A stretch of 64,000 bases of DNA from Mytilus edulis (GCF_963676685.1 NC_092349.1:59999431-60063430), one strand, 5' to 3'. Counted from the first letter of the stretch, positions 45,840-58,798 are shown. A program made the numbers and translations. Notes: generated by a model from the sequence alone, not told the origin.

Positions 45840-48800
45840 CTGTCAAAGATAACGAATAAAAATTTGGTGCATTTCTGAATTTACCTTCAAGAGGAATGCC
45901 AAAACAACAAAACCTTCAAGCCAAGGATGTATATAGCTTGATACCTAAGGAGCTATATTTACACTTTATACATATGGTGCTTTTCTGAATGTATCTTTAA
46001 CAGGAATTTAAAAACAAAAGCTATATATAAATGTGATAATCATTTTACTTGCACCTGTAAAACACAGAATGTAGCCAAATTAACACAAGGAAGCCACGAG
46101 CAGGGGTTGAAAGGCTATTGCTTGCTATAGATAGCTATCACTAAGCTACTACGACCACTTGTCCAACAAGGCACCTTCAAATACTTTAAGGTTTGTTTAA
46201 ATTTAATTAAAATGTTTATACATATTTATGAATAATTTAATTTTGGATGTTACACATCTTCTGATTGGCTGACATAATTTTGTTGTGATCGTGACGTCAT
46301 CAACGTTTTTTCATGATTTACGCCAGGTTTAAAATGTTTTTTTTATTTATCTATATATATTTATGAATAATATCAAGGTTAAGTATTTCAAGTATTTAAA
46401 ATTGTAACTAAGACCCCCCCAAAAATATAGATTTTGTTTCTTGCCTCTCTACATACATGACATACTCTAAATTTTTAGTTTAACCTAACATATTTTATCG
46501 ATAATTTTGGTTAAGCAATATCTTAGTCCAGACATTAATGGTGAAGCACTGCTAAAGACCTGACCATTATCATAAAGTCTTTTTTTTTATATATATTTTA
46601 AGAAATAAAACTATTTTACCTACAGTTTTACCTTATTTTTTTCTGCCAGTAGGCAGGTAACAGGCATATATGATTTATTCTTGCTTATACATGTTAGTAG
46701 AAATCTTGTACTAATACCTACCTTTATCTTCCTTCGATTCAGACTTCCCAACAATATCTGATTTAGTTTCTTCAGAAAACTTCACTGATTTCTCCTCCTT
46801 TTTGGAATCAATACTATCAGCAAACATATCTAATGCATCGTCATCATCAATACGTTCAGGAATAACCGTCCGTGAATCTTCTGATGATTTTGTTGCCTTA
46901 GTAACAAGAAAATTTAACTTTTCGCATGTTAATTCATATGCATCCATATTTCCATTAGAGATCAGTCTATTGGCCAATTCAGTCAATTTTTCAAAATTTA
47001 TCTTATCTTCCTCTGACTGAACATCTTTCAGTTCAACTTTTTGTTTTTTAAGCTTAAGACGCTGACTTGCAGAGAGCTTCTCGCCTTTTGCTCCTAGTCT
47101 CCGTAATGCTTTTAAGATGGTCTCCCCTGGTTTTAGAAGTTCTAAAAGTTCCTTGTAAATCTGTGTTTCATCTAATGGTGTTTCTTCATCTGATTCATCA
47201 TCGTCATTTTCATCTTTTTTTGCTCTTTCCTTTATTTTAACCCAATCTATATTTTCTATCCAGCTGTCTTTAATGCCCTTTAAAATATATCAATAGTAAC
47301 ATACATGTACATGTAACAACTTTAATTATAGACCCTACTCTTTAAGTATGTGCCATCTTTTATTTCTTAGTTATAGTAGATTGGAATTTAATGAACTGTA
47401 CAATTTGCAGTGTCAGACCTAGATAGGAAATGTATTTTCGTACCTGGATCGTCAAATTTCAAATTGGATTCTGTACTTGCACATGAGCAATCAGAACAGA
47501 AAATTATTCAAACTTTAAATCAAAACGTTTTCAGAAGGTTGGTGAACATATTTAGAAATGTACATGCTATCCAGACGACCCAGTCAGGCACCCTATGGTC
47601 GTCGTGAGGATTGCAATGACGTGGAAGACAATGTTGATACTTTTTCTGTCCTTGATCCTGATTTTGATAAAGAAAATCACTGAGATTATCAAAGCCTTTA
47701 TCAAAATCAGAATCAAGACTATCCCTTGTAATTTGTTCCTGTCTAACTTATGTAAACGAAAGCATCAAAATAAAATTAAACATCTATCATTTATATTAGT
47801 GTTTGTCAAATGAATGTCATTTTTGCAGGACCAGTAGATTTGGAGCCGGACCAGTAGAGTTTTCAGTCCACTGGTCCGGCTGGCCAGTACACAAAAAAGC
47901 TTAAATTCGACCCCTGATCATATCACATCTTCTTATTTTTACATTACATGAAGATCACATAATTTGCCATTTTTAAATCAGGCTATACGGACCATGTGGA
48001 ATCCATTATTGTTTGTCTTTTGTTATTTTTTTTGAGGTGTGACCTATAAATTGCCTACCATTTATTTGTTTTCAAGAAAACTTATGTATTTGTTAATTGC
48101 TATGGCTACATTTTGTACATTTTTACAGGAGTAGCATAATTTTAAAATGTATAAAAGACTAACACAAAATGTACTGATAAAGTAAACACAACAGAAAGCA
48201 TGAAATCTAAGTATTATTTTCATCACTTTATATTATTAATTTACAAATCAATATCAATCAAAGGCTACTTTTGGAATAACCTGCCATGGTAGCTGTTAAA
48301 GGCAGGGTTCCAGTCTAACAGAATTCAAAGATAGCAACAAAACTTCACTGTCATGCCTTAATATTTTATTAATGCTATGTATCAGGGGTCGAAATTAGTG
48401 CTGGTCCGGTGGTCCGGGACCAGTATATTTTGTTACCTGGTGGTCTGGCAGACCAGTAGAAATTTGTCGATAAAATCCCTGATCGAATCGCAATTTCGTT
48501 TTTTTTACAAAACAGTTTACCTGCCAAATCAATTACACATTACTGGAGGTACTAAATATTACAATTGATTAAGTTTTTATTAATATCGAGGTTGAGCGTC
48601 CTTCACAACAACACAAAATGTGGAAATTTTTGGAATGAGTCAAATAGACGGACCAAAAAATAAAAAAATAAGTGACATCCAAATGGAAGATCTTAATAAA
48701 GTTTATGAAATTGACAAAAAGAAACGTAAATAATCAAAAATCATACGTAAAAAAATGCGAATGGTTTAATTCTATAGTTGATTGCAATGTAATGGATTGT

Positions 48801-51800
48801 ATTATGTATATCATGTGAACAATTTGCAGTGACAGACCTAGATAAGAAATGTATTTTTGTAACGAGATCTTCAAATTTTAAGTTAGATTCTGTATTTGCT
48901 AATGAACAATCAGAATAGCACTAAAAAACTACGAGAATAAAGGAGAGGAAACAAAGGAAGGGAAAATCATGAAAATAAATGTAAACATTTCTCATTTATA
49001 TCAGTGTTTGTCAAATGAACTTCATTTGTGCAGGACCAGTAGATTTGGAGCAGGATCAGTAGATTTTCAGTCCACTGGTGCGGCTGGCCAGTACACAAAA
49101 AAGCTTAAATTCTACCCCTGATGCTATTATAAGAACATCAAATCTAAAAACTCTGTCTTCTTTGATATTCTATGCTTTGCTGTTCCAGTATAATAATAAG
49201 GCATTTTTTGGAGGCATTAAATTATTCCTCAGACATTATTTATTTGAAATTGATCTCAATAATTATACACACCTGTTTTTTATCATGGATATACATTCCC
49301 TGTTTATCAAAATGTCCTTCCTCTAGTTCTTCCTTCATGTTGAAGGGTGTAATTTGTATTTCTCCATCAAAATCCATGGTGCCATCTTCCTGACCTAAAA
49401 AAGACAACAAATAAGGTCAATTAAATTGTTCTTTTTTCTAAATTTCACCTCTTGATTTAAGCCTTAACAAACTTAATCAAATGCCTAGATATCTTTTGAA
49501 TTTTTTGTTGAGTTTAAATAAAATTCTCCCAAGGGCATTTTAATATCTCTGTCTTGAGACACTATTTTTTTTTATACTTACATGTTACTTTTATAGATGC
49601 TAAAAATATTGTTAAGAGAATCAAGTTCAATGAGATGCAATCCTAGTTTTTAAAACTCTATTCAACACTGAATTGCAGGACTGTTAGTCATGTTAGTTAC
49701 AAAGTTCAGAGATCGCCTTAAAGAGATAAAACACCACTGACTTTGGATAGTTCATTAGGTATGACTAGTTTAATACTATACTGTATAAAAGCGAGATTCA
49801 AATTTCAATTTTATGAATGAAGCCTGAAAGGCCTGTTTGACCTGACCTGATTATATTAAAGACGTAAGAGTTAATTTTAGGGAAATCAAAACACCTCGTA
49901 TAACATTATTCCGAGATTACTCTGACATCCAAGGGTTGTTTTATCAGACAAGCTTGTCTGTCAAACATTGTCAAAACAGCTGTTGGACGTCAGAGAGTAA
50001 TCTCCATTGTATAAAAAGCCAGAATTGGTAGCTATGACGTACCCATACAGATACAGATCTCTGACTAGTATAGAATAGAATATAGAATAGAATATTTTGA
50101 TTTCCCAAATTACAGGGCCCATAAAGGGCATAAAATCAGATACAATTGATTTACATAATTGGTAACAACAACAATAGAGGCATATACATATATATTTGGA
50201 ATATAAGCATTGGTCAGAATCAAGCTAAAAACCACATACATTGTATATATCATGTATATTGTGAATAAAAGAATAATAAAATTACATTATACATGTATAT
50301 GTATTAATTCTCAAATTATTTACTTGACTTAGTGTCCGTGTTCATACCTGATCTCCTTAATTCAAAACAGTCACAAATATAACAGCCCAGTTTTTCCATA
50401 AGAGTAACATTTTCTTGGGTCAAGAGCCATACAAATTTAGAAGATTGATTTAAATTTGTAAAATTACAACAATTGTTAGAAATGTCTTTAAAAAAATCGT
50501 CCCTTTGAATATCATAAAGAGGGCATTCTAATAAGAAATGAAGCTCATCTTCAACTTTATTAAGTGAGCAATTAGAACAAAGACGCTGAGATCTTTCTAT
50601 ATGCTTTTTTGAATATCTGTCTGTCTCAATTTTTAAAGAGTGAGCACTTATTCTTAATTTACAAATTGACTGTCTTTTTTTGAAGTCCTTCAATTTTAAA
50701 TATTTTTCTTTTTTAAAACAATTTTTTATAGAAAAATAAGTACCAAGCTTCCCTTTTTGGGAGTTAATTGTTTGATACTTAAGTTTATTCCAAAATGTGA
50801 AATAACTTTTACATAGTTTATTTTTAACATACTGACATAAAGAACCAATTGATTGGTCAAAATTTGGTAATTCAATCTCTCTCTGAATATAATCTATACT
50901 AGAATACTATGTATTTACATTAGAGCTATGTAACTGTTTACAACATATAAATGCATCAAATAGTAATCCTTCTTTCAACTGTTCCAGTCTATGACAATAT
51001 TTTAACATTGATAAAATTATAGTAAAATACATAGGAAATCTACCAAGCTCTGACATTACAGCAATATTACTTGACTTTCTGTTTACACCAAGAATATATT
51101 TCATAAATTTGGTATGAGCTTTTTCAGAAGAATCCTGACCAAAGACTTTTTCTAATATATAATCATTATCTTTTTTACAAGCAGCTGAATCCGTTCTAAA
51201 CATTCCCCATATTTCACTGCCATATAATAGTATGGGTTTAATTGTATGATCATAAAGATGTAAAAAAGTGGCAATACTAGGGTTAGATGATGACAAGCAT
51301 CTCTGTAGCTTAAAACAAGCTTTTAAAGATTTGTTGTATAATTCATCTTTACACTGCTTAAATATACCACTAGGAGTAAATGTGATTCCAAGATATCTAT
51401 ATAATTTTGCACTTTCAATCTCTTTACCTCCAAAATGTAAACAGCATTTTAAAAATTTTCCTGGCTTGTTAAAAATTATACTTTTTGTCTTTTTTAAATT
51501 TACATCAAAACACCATTCTAAACAATATTATATTTATGACATAAACATATATTTTTGTGTGTCAACTGTGAGCACTCTTCTAAAGGGAGATAACTCTTCC
51601 TGTTTTCATCGGAAAGCACTAATGACAGGACAATTGCCAAGATAGTGACAGGACGGTTGACCAGACGAGATATAAATAGTCATAACTTTTTTGTTATTCG
51701 GTAGATTTGTTTAATACATGTATTTGTAGACCTTAGAATGTTAGAGATATTATACTATATTTTATGAATATAAAATATGTGAAACATAATATTTTTGAGC

Positions 51801-54800
51801 AATTAAAGTTGACCGGACAGATTTCCTACTCGCCGATTTATGCTACACATATGTCCAACTAGTCGACAACAAGTGTTAATATCTCTTTTTGTTTTAAAAT
51901 ATTTGTCCATAAAATTGAGAAATCTGTGAGATCAATAAATATATGATATGAAAATATAAACCTTTTAGTAAAAAAAATGTTTTTCTTTAAAAAAAAGTTG
52001 ACCAGACGGAATTAACTTTGACACTTGTGGTAATCACCAATTAAGCCAAATAACAAGTCAATAAAGTTTTCACAACTGAGACATCAATGACATCAATATA
52101 CATTTTATTGAATTACCTTATATTCAGTTGGTAATTAGAATCCAATCAAAGAAGAAATTTGATAAATTTCAAGATTACAGATAAACTTTTAACACACCTA
52201 GTAATATCTGCTCTGACTTTCAACCAGTTCAGATCTCACAAATTTTAGCGCTACTATATATTACTTTCATAGCATGTCTTTTTGTCAATTGGTAATAATG
52301 TTTTTAAAAAACATTTTTACAAAATCTGATTACCAATACAATACAAATGGTAGAAAAACACCAGTTGGTTCTTTGCAGAAAAATGCATATATAGTTTCAA
52401 AAGTACAACCTTTAAGTTGGGAGACTTTTTGGTTTCAGCACTAGTATTTAGTAATATAATTTTTGAAGATAGCAAGACCTATAATGCCTGTAGCTTTCCC
52501 CAGTCTTCCCAGTTGATCAGAAAAAATGGTAGTTTCGCAGAAAAGGGTTGCCAAACTTGTACAAATACATCATACTGGCGAATCCCACTGGGTCATATCA
52601 ATCAGTGAGTGACCAGTGCATCTATGTTATTGAAAGCTTCAGTATGACTATTACTCTTACGCCATCTCTTGACATCCAGCTTGCTGAAATCAAGTTATGG
52701 TCACGGTAAAACATACATTTCAAATAAACTCCCTGAAGTGCAACAGCGACCAAATTGTTTTTGCTTGAATGAGGGACTTAAATTTGACTTTAAATATATT
52801 ATTAAACTTCACAGATTCCTGAGTTTCAAGGACAAATATTTTAAAACAAAAGAGATATGAACACTTGTGTCGACCAGTTGAATATATATATATAGAGAGT
52901 ATATCGACGAGGGTGAATACCGTCCGGTCAACTTTTTTGACTCAAAAATGATTATTTTCACATTTTTATACGACCGCAAAAATTTTAATTTTTCGTCGTA
53001 TATTGCTATCACGTTGGCGTCTTGCGTCATCCGAATACTTTTAGTTTTCGCACTCTAACTTGAGTAAAAGTGAATAGAAATCTATGAAATTTTAACACAA
53101 GGTTTATGACCATAAACAGAATGTTGGGATTGATTTTGGGAGTTTTCGTCCCAATATTTTAGGAATTAGGGGCCAAAAAGGGCCCAAATAAGCATTTTCT
53201 TGGTTTTTGCACTATAGTATAACTTTAGTTTAAGTAAATAGAAATCTATGAAATTTTTACACAAGGTTTATGACCACAAAAGGAAGGTTGGGATTGATTT
53301 TGGGTGTTTTGGTTCCAACAGTTTAGGAATTAGGGGCCAAAAAAGGGCCCAAATAAGCCATTTCCATTCTCAATTTTATTATTCTTGGTTTTCGCACAAT
53401 AACTTTAGTATAAGTGAATAGAAATCAATGAAAATAAAACACAAGGTTTATGACCACAAAAGGAAGGTTGGGATTGATTTTGGGAGTTGAGGTCCCAACA
53501 GTTTGGGAATAAGGGGCCAAAAAGGGGCCCAAATAAGCATTATTCTTGGTTTTCGCACCATAACATTAGTATAAGTAAATAGAAATCTATGAAATTTTAA
53601 ACACAAGGTTTGTGACCATAAAAGGAAGGTTGGGTTTGATTTTGGGAGTTTTGGTCCCAACAGTTTAGGAATAAGGGGCCCAAAGGGTCCAAAATTGAAC
53701 TTTGTTTGATTTCATCAAAAATTGAATAATTGGGGTTCTATGATTTGCCGAATCTAACTGTGTATGTAGATTCTTAATTTTTGGTTCTGTTTTCAAATTG
53801 GTCTACATTAAGGTCCAAAGGGTCCAAAATTAAACTTAGTTTGATTTTAACAAAAATTGAATCCTTGAGGTTCTTTGATATGCTGAATCTAAAAATGTAC
53901 TTAGATTTTTGATTATAGGCCCAGTTTTCAAGTTGGTCCAAATCAGGGTCCAAAATTAAACGTTTGATTTCATCAAAAATTGAATAATTGGGGTTCTTTG
54001 ATACGCCAAATCTTACTGTGTATGTAGATTCTTAATTTTTGGTCCCGTTTTCAAATTGGTCTACATTAAAGTCAAAAGGGTCCAAAATTAAACTAAGTTT
54101 GATTTTAACAAAAATTGAATTCTTGGACTTTTTTGATATGCTGAATCTAAACATGTACTTAGATTTTTGATTATGGGCCCAGTTTTCAAGTTGGTTCAAA
54201 TCAGGATCCAAAATTATTATATTAAGTATTGTACAATAGCAAGAAATTTTCAATTGCACAGTATTCAGCAATAGCAAGAAATCTTCAATTGCACAGTATT
54301 GTGCAATTACAAGAAATTTTCAATTGCACAGTATTGCGCAATAGCAAGAAATCTTCAATTTCACAGTATTGTGCAATAGCAAATATTTTCAATTGCACAG
54401 TATTGCGCAATAGCAAGAAATATCTAATTGCACAATATTGTGCAATAGCAAGAAATTTTGAATTGAAGTTATCTTCCTTTGTCCAGAATAGTAGTTGAAT
54501 CAAGTTAAATTATTGTTTTATACAATATATAATGTATATTCACTTTTACTACCAACTGATAAATTAAAACAATCTTTACCATTCAGTGATAACAACCACT
54601 TTATTTTACATTTTAATATTTTATGATGTATTTAAATGAGTAGTTATTGTTGCAAACTCCATTAGAAATTTGAATTGAGATCAGTTTTAGAAAAAGGGAA
54701 AGGGGGATGTGAAAAAAAAGGGGGGGGGGTAAATTTTTCTCATTTCAGATGTCATAAATAAAAAGAAAATTTCTTCAAACATTTTTTTGAGAGGATTAAT

Positions 54801-56932
54801 ATTCAACAGCATAGTGAATTGCTCAAAGGCAAAAAAAATATTTTAAGTTCATTAGACCACATTCATTCTGTGTAAGAACAATGCAGAAACCTATGCTGTG
54901 TCAACTATTTCATCACAATCCAAATTTAGAGCTGAATCCAGCTTGAATGTTGTGTCCATACTTGCCCCAACCATTCAATGTTCAACCTCTGCGGTCGTAT
55001 AAAGCTGCGCCCTGCGGAGCATCTGGTTTGTTTTGTTTTCATAAAATATAGTTTGATATCTTTAAAGTCTGTAAATATTTAAAAAATCTACCAAATAACA
55101 AAAAACTTATGACTATTTTTGTCTCATCCGGTCAACCGTCCTGTCACTAGCCGGTCAGTCATCCTGTCATTAGTGCAACCCGTTTTCATCACACTTAGAC
55201 ATGTTAGAAAAGTGTGGTACTACGGAACAGTCATTATTAATATTTATGCATATTTTTGGTGCTTTTTCAAAAATGTATATCTGAAATATGTATCAAGACT
55301 GAAAATAGTGCTATGATCAAAACCACCAGCAATCATTTTTTCCATCTTCAATGTGGGTCTCATTGGGGTCTTAGCGTGACGCGGGATTGCCGCTTTTTTC
55401 GTAAGCGTCAGGGCCGTAACTACCTAAGAGGCAGGGGAGGCAACTGCCTCGCCTCCCCTGAATTCTCTACACCAATTTTTTTTTCAAGTAATAAAATGAA
55501 ATATTGACAATATGTACACGAAGAACTTGAATTTATATTATAAACAACCTAAGTTTATAGTTTTAACAGTGTTCTCATGATTCGTGATATATGTCATTTT
55601 CCGGATTTTTGATAGTAATCTCGGACTAATGCCTTAGTAGTTAAACACTCCCATTCGTTGTAGCAGGGACTTTCTATACTAACTTGTAAGTATATACTAG
55701 TATAAAAACTTTCAAAGTCACTGGTTATAGTTATATACATGTCTGTTTAGCTTTCAACAATATTGAAATTCAAGGTCCTCGATAAAAAAGATATCTTGCG
55801 TTCTATGATATCGATTGATATGTTTTTTTTACTTACCAGTTTGATTTCTAACAAAAATATCTTTAAATACAGATGATAATTGATTGCATAAAAATTGCTT
55901 CCAGGATCCAGCAATACTGATGTTTCTTAAAGTAAGGAAATCGAAGGAAAACGGGTCATTTTTAGCCACTGATTCAAGTTTATTGAGAAAAAAATCTGCG
56001 GTCACAATGTATATAATGTTAATAATTATAGGTCAAAGTACGGCCTTCAAGACGGGGCCTTGGCTCACCCCGAACAGCAATCTCAGCTTGTTTTTGCATA
56101 AAAATTGCGTCCTGGTTCAAGCAATACTGATGTTTCTTAATGAAAGGAAATAGAAGGAAAACGGGTCATTTTTAGTCATTATACTGAGAAAAAATTTGGC
56201 GAGGGGCTGTGCCCCCCCAAACCCCCTCTCTTAGGGGCCTCAATCGGCGGGCCCAAACCCCTGCCTCCCCTGAATTGGAACCCTAGTTACGGCCCTGAGC
56301 GTGAAACGGGAAAGTCAAATTATTGTGCCGTGAAAACGGGAATTAAGGTCTAGCGGGACACGGAAAATTACAAAAAAATGAGAATTGCTTAGGTACATAG
56401 TGTAAGCGGGATACAGGAATCTGACAAAACAGTAAGCGGGATCAGAACCCCTCAATGAGACCCCCTTCAATTCGTCAGTGGAATGAACTACCATCTGGCA
56501 TGATGATCTGCTGTCGTCACAGCTTCCACTTTGGCAGGATTCAAAGACAGCCTCCAGACACCTGCTTCATGTAAGATATTTCAGTTTTAATTGTATATAA
56601 CACCACGATGGCTTTTAACCGGATTTGTGTAAATAGTCATTTGCGATAATACACCAGAGGTGGTATGCAAATTATTGGAAGAAGAAGAAGAAGAAGATCT
56701 TGATAAAAACAAGACAGGGACAAGTCCGATAGATACGAATGTCATTCCGAGTTGCTTGCAAACCTTCAATATCATCTTCATCCAATATGTCATATTTTCC
56801 AGTGTTTTCATCTTCTTCGTCACTATCTAAGGAATGTTTATCTTTGAATCTCCGGGCTGCTTCGTCGTCTAAATCTTCGAAATCTCTCAAATCCTCTTCG
56901 CGGTCTTGTTCAAATCGTTTTCGTTTCGACAT
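45622..56932 (-). CDS. CD2BP2: CD2 antigen cytoplasmic tail-binding protein 2 (GYF-domain, U5 snRNP), complete, 4 exons
   Basis: Minus-strand exons 56932-56764, 49394-49273, 47277-46722 and 45839-45622 join in phases 1, 0 and 1, giving 354 aa plus TAA (the human protein is 341 aa). Conserved blocks in order: [11 protein letters not shown] and KYDIL near the N-terminus; [16 protein letters not shown] (exon 2); [12 protein letters not shown], then an acidic stretch and the ALRRLGAKG block (exon 3); C-terminal GYF domain with [28 protein letters not shown] and [15 protein letters not shown] (exon 4). The protein (yeast Lin1 orthologue) binds proline-rich sequences, including SmB, and is a component of the U5 snRNP. 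The GYF signature glycine is Asp here. Intron 1 is 7.4 kb and full of transposons. A possible AATAAA signal lies on the minus strand at 45545-45540, 77 bp past the stop. Confidence 0.96.
46722..47277 (-). CDS. CD2BP2: CD2BP2 exon 3
   Basis: 556 bp between acceptor TTTAAAG| and donor AAAG|GTAGGT. It begins [18 protein letters not shown], runs through a DENDDESDEE acidic stretch and the leucine-rich [20 protein letters not shown] block, and ends in a lysine- and glutamate-rich linker ([17 protein letters not shown]), phase 1. Confidence 0.94.
47397..47922. mobile_element. CAGGGGTCGAA element, partial copy (CD2BP2 intron 2)
   Basis: It shares ACAATTTGCAGTGTCAGACC and TCCACTGGTCCGGCTGGCCA, then TTAAATTCGACCCCTGA, with 48384-49121. 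Its left terminus is missing. Confidence 0.55.
48384..49121. mobile_element. hAT-like element, 738 bp, CAGGGGTCGAA termini (CD2BP2 intron 2)
   Basis: Left end CAGGGGTCGAAATTAGTGCT; right end reversed CAGGGGTAGAATTTAAGC. Subterminal GGTCCGG and CCAGTAGA motifs recur at both ends. No transposase is seen and no clear target duplication. Confidence 0.65.
49273..49394 (-). CDS. CD2BP2: CD2BP2 exon 2
   Basis: 122 bp between acceptor TTTTTTAG| and donor ACAG|GTGTGT. It encodes [27 protein letters not shown] and a short tail, ending in phase 0. Confidence 0.94.
49913..50003. repeat. Palindromic MITE, GAGATTACTCTGAC termini
   Basis: Left GAGATTACTCTGACATCC pairs with right GGACGTCAGAGAGTAATCTC. It is the single-copy form of the units at 25955-26121. 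Confidence 0.65.
50070..51530 (-). pseudogene. LINE relic: C-terminal part of ORF2, 3' UTR and (TATTC)n tail
   Basis: One minus-strand frame runs from about 51530 ([31 protein letters not shown]) through [29 protein letters not shown] to a single in-frame TAG near 50910, and on without frameshift to the zinc-knuckle-like [19 protein letters not shown] and the TAA at 50318-50316. A 3' UTR with GGGCCCTGTAATTTGGGAAA and an ATATTCTATTCTATATTC tail ends near 50070. The 5' end is truncated. It sits in CD2BP2 intron 1, same strand as the gene. Confidence 0.85.
52963..55030 (-). mobile_element. TATACGACC element, copy 4, reversed (CD2BP2 intron 1)
   Basis: Near-complete copy in reverse: 3' end TTTTTATACGACCGCAAA at 52963; 5' end GCGGTCGTATAAAGCTGCGC and CCTGCGGAGCATCTGG at 54990-55030. 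The palindrome array is at 54225-54470. The (GAC)n is almost absent. A 25-bp piece of another repeat (CCATTTCCATTCTCAATTTT) interrupts it at about 53360. Confidence 0.8.
55355..56465. mobile_element. Element with GGGTCTCATTG termini, split by a second element
   Basis: Left GGGTCTCATTGGGGTCT and right reversed GGGTCTCATTGAGGGGTTCT. The remaining body (GCGGGATTGCCGC, AAACGGGAAAGTCAAAT) is about 200 bp. The insert 55409-56297 splits it. Confidence 0.75.
55409..56297. mobile_element. CAGGGCCGTAACTA element, 889 bp, 5-bp target duplication
   Basis: Termini CAGGGCCGTAACTA are perfect inverted copies, followed by GGCAGGGGAGGCA. AGCGT flanks both ends. Inside, a unit with GCAATACTGATGTTTCTTAA and GGAAAACGGGTCATTTTTAG occurs twice (55888-55990, 56098-56190) around a piece of the 'gccaatgagacaac' repeat. 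Confidence 0.8.
56764..56932 (-). CDS. CD2BP2: CD2BP2 exon 1
   Basis: 169 bp from MSKRKRFEQ to the donor GAAG|GTTTGC, ending in phase 1 (the first base of a glycine codon). It encodes the charged N-terminus with the conserved [10 protein letters not shown] and GKYDIL blocks. Confidence 0.94.
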
Positions 56933-57667
56933 TTTTAGAATTTTCAGATTCTGGATTTTCAGAGAAAACGAACTTAGTCATATTGAAAATATGATTGTTT
57001 ATTCATATATAAACGGAAAGGTACATAATTTTCGACTCTAAACTTTATCTTTTTTATATTTTCAATCTCATTCTTAAAAGAATTAACGAAAAAGATCAAA
57101 TAAATTTTGATTCGTTTTATCCATTGTGATCAATAAAATTTCGAATTGTTTAAAAATGGCAGAACGCACTTGGTTACTGGAGTAGAACGGTCGTTTTTAG
57201 GACACTTCATCCCATTAAAGGCGTTTTCACGTAATAAATACTAGTCAAATGTATTTATTGAGGATAAATCTTAAAGACAAATCAAGTGTCTACAGTTTGT
57301 ACATTGATTTAGGCAAACGTTTTAAAAAAATCCAAGTGGGTCTGGGAAATTATTTCAATAAATAAAAATATATTGATGCATTGACCGTGAGGCTTATGCA
57401 TGAAGACCTTTTAAGTATTTGACTCTTCTAGTAGTATTAATCAATAGTTAAAATTTTTGCAGCGTCCAATAGTCAAATGATAGTTCTATGGAAACTTTGT
57501 GCCCCTACAAAGTCATACCCTAGGAACAGAACTGACACAGATTTTATCAAGCCCTTATACTAAGTACACTCCTTATCACTATTTGTTTTCCATTGCTGGA
57601 ATTATACATCAGTTTTATCAGCTTGCGCTCTCTCTTTATTTTATCTTGTCTCTTGATCATATTGAAT

Positions 57668-57850
57668 ATATCACATGAACTGACATATTAATAAGTCAGA
57701 GCTCAGACATAAATAAGTCTGAATCTGCTTTTGACTCATAGAGGTCTAAATTTGTAAGTTTTAGGATTTGTCTCCCTTTAAAGCAAGACAAAATACGACT
57801 TTAATAAGTCATATATTGTTAAGCAAGAAGTATTGATCAGAATCAAAAAG
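57668..57850. repeat. First copy of a 190-bp direct duplication
   Basis: It begins ATCACATGAACTGACATATT and includes GAGCTCAGACATAAATAAGT and TTAAAGCAAGACAAAATACG. The second copy is at 58607-58798, about 940 bp away, nearly identical except for a short CTATATAT insertion. Confidence 0.8.
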
Positions 57851-57860
57851 TTGCAAATAT

Positions 57861-58063
57861 AGGGCTCTTCACGGTTAGTTCGGCCATATTTGATAGGGGG
57901 CAGATTTTTTGGAAAGAGGTGGAAATAGTATGAAAGTATGGGAAATCCTATGCATGTTTCCAAGCAATTGCTCTGTTTTAATGATGTTTTCCCGTATTTT
58001 TCACACCATTTGTACCTCCATTGTGAAAATCTGCCCCCTATTAAAATTGGTTAACTGCAAGAC
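57861..58063. mobile_element. MITE, about 203 bp, AATAGGGGGCAGATTTT termini
   Basis: Imperfect terminal repeats of about 45 bp: left GGGCTCTTCACGGTTAGTTC + GATAGGGGGCAGATTTTT; right reversed GGGTCTTGCAGTTAACCAAT + AATAGGGGGCAGATTTTC. It lies between CD2BP2 and SANBR. Confidence 0.7.
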
Positions 58064-58606
58064 CCATGCATATTTATAAACAGGTCATACATCTAAATCA
58101 AATAATGGCAACATTGAAAGACAAGGCTTTGTCTTCTAAAGAAAAATATGAATGAGAGTCTAAAAAATCAGAGATAATGTTAATTAAACTTACAATGCAA
58201 CCATCTGGAACCACAGTTAATGAGGTAAAACATCTGTGTTTAGTAAGGATGTTCAATAAGATTCTTAAATATAGATAGCTAAAGTCCTTGTGAACTTTCC
58301 GACAGGTTTTTGCAGTCATAGGTGGTGTACTTTTGGCCACCAATTTGCAAGTAAAATTAAGTTTTTTCATCAACATAAATAGACCTAAACAAGTCTGTCA
58401 TTTTCTGACTTAGATAAGTCTAAAATTGAAAACACATTTTTATAATAAATACATGTTTTGACTTCTTTAAGTCCAAAAGAAAAATCGACTTGTTTATGTC
58501 TGAACTCTGACTGTTAATATAGGTTCATAAAAACATACAATAAAAATCAGTACCGAATTACTGCTAAACTCTTTAATACTGACAACATGATTGATTTAAA
58601 GAATAT

Positions 58607-58798
58607 TTCACATGAACTGACATATTAATCAGTCAGAGCTCAGACATAAATAAGTCTGAATCTGCTTTTGACTTGTAGAGGTCTAAATTTGTAAGTTTTA
58701 GCTATATATAGGATTTGTCTCCCTTTAAAGCAAGACAAAATATGACTTTAATAAGTCATATATTGTTAAGCAAGAAATTATTGACCAGAATCAAAAAG
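58607..58798. repeat. Second copy of the 190-bp direct duplication
   Basis: It matches 57668-57850. Downstream, GGTCTGTTCAGGTCTTTTCA at about 58942 and TCAGGTCTTTTCAGGTCTTT at about 59128 show a further short repeat before SANBR. Confidence 0.8.

Noticed and set aside
51268..51645. 125-codon plus-strand frame
   Set aside because: It is the antisense shadow of the LINE ORF2 relic.
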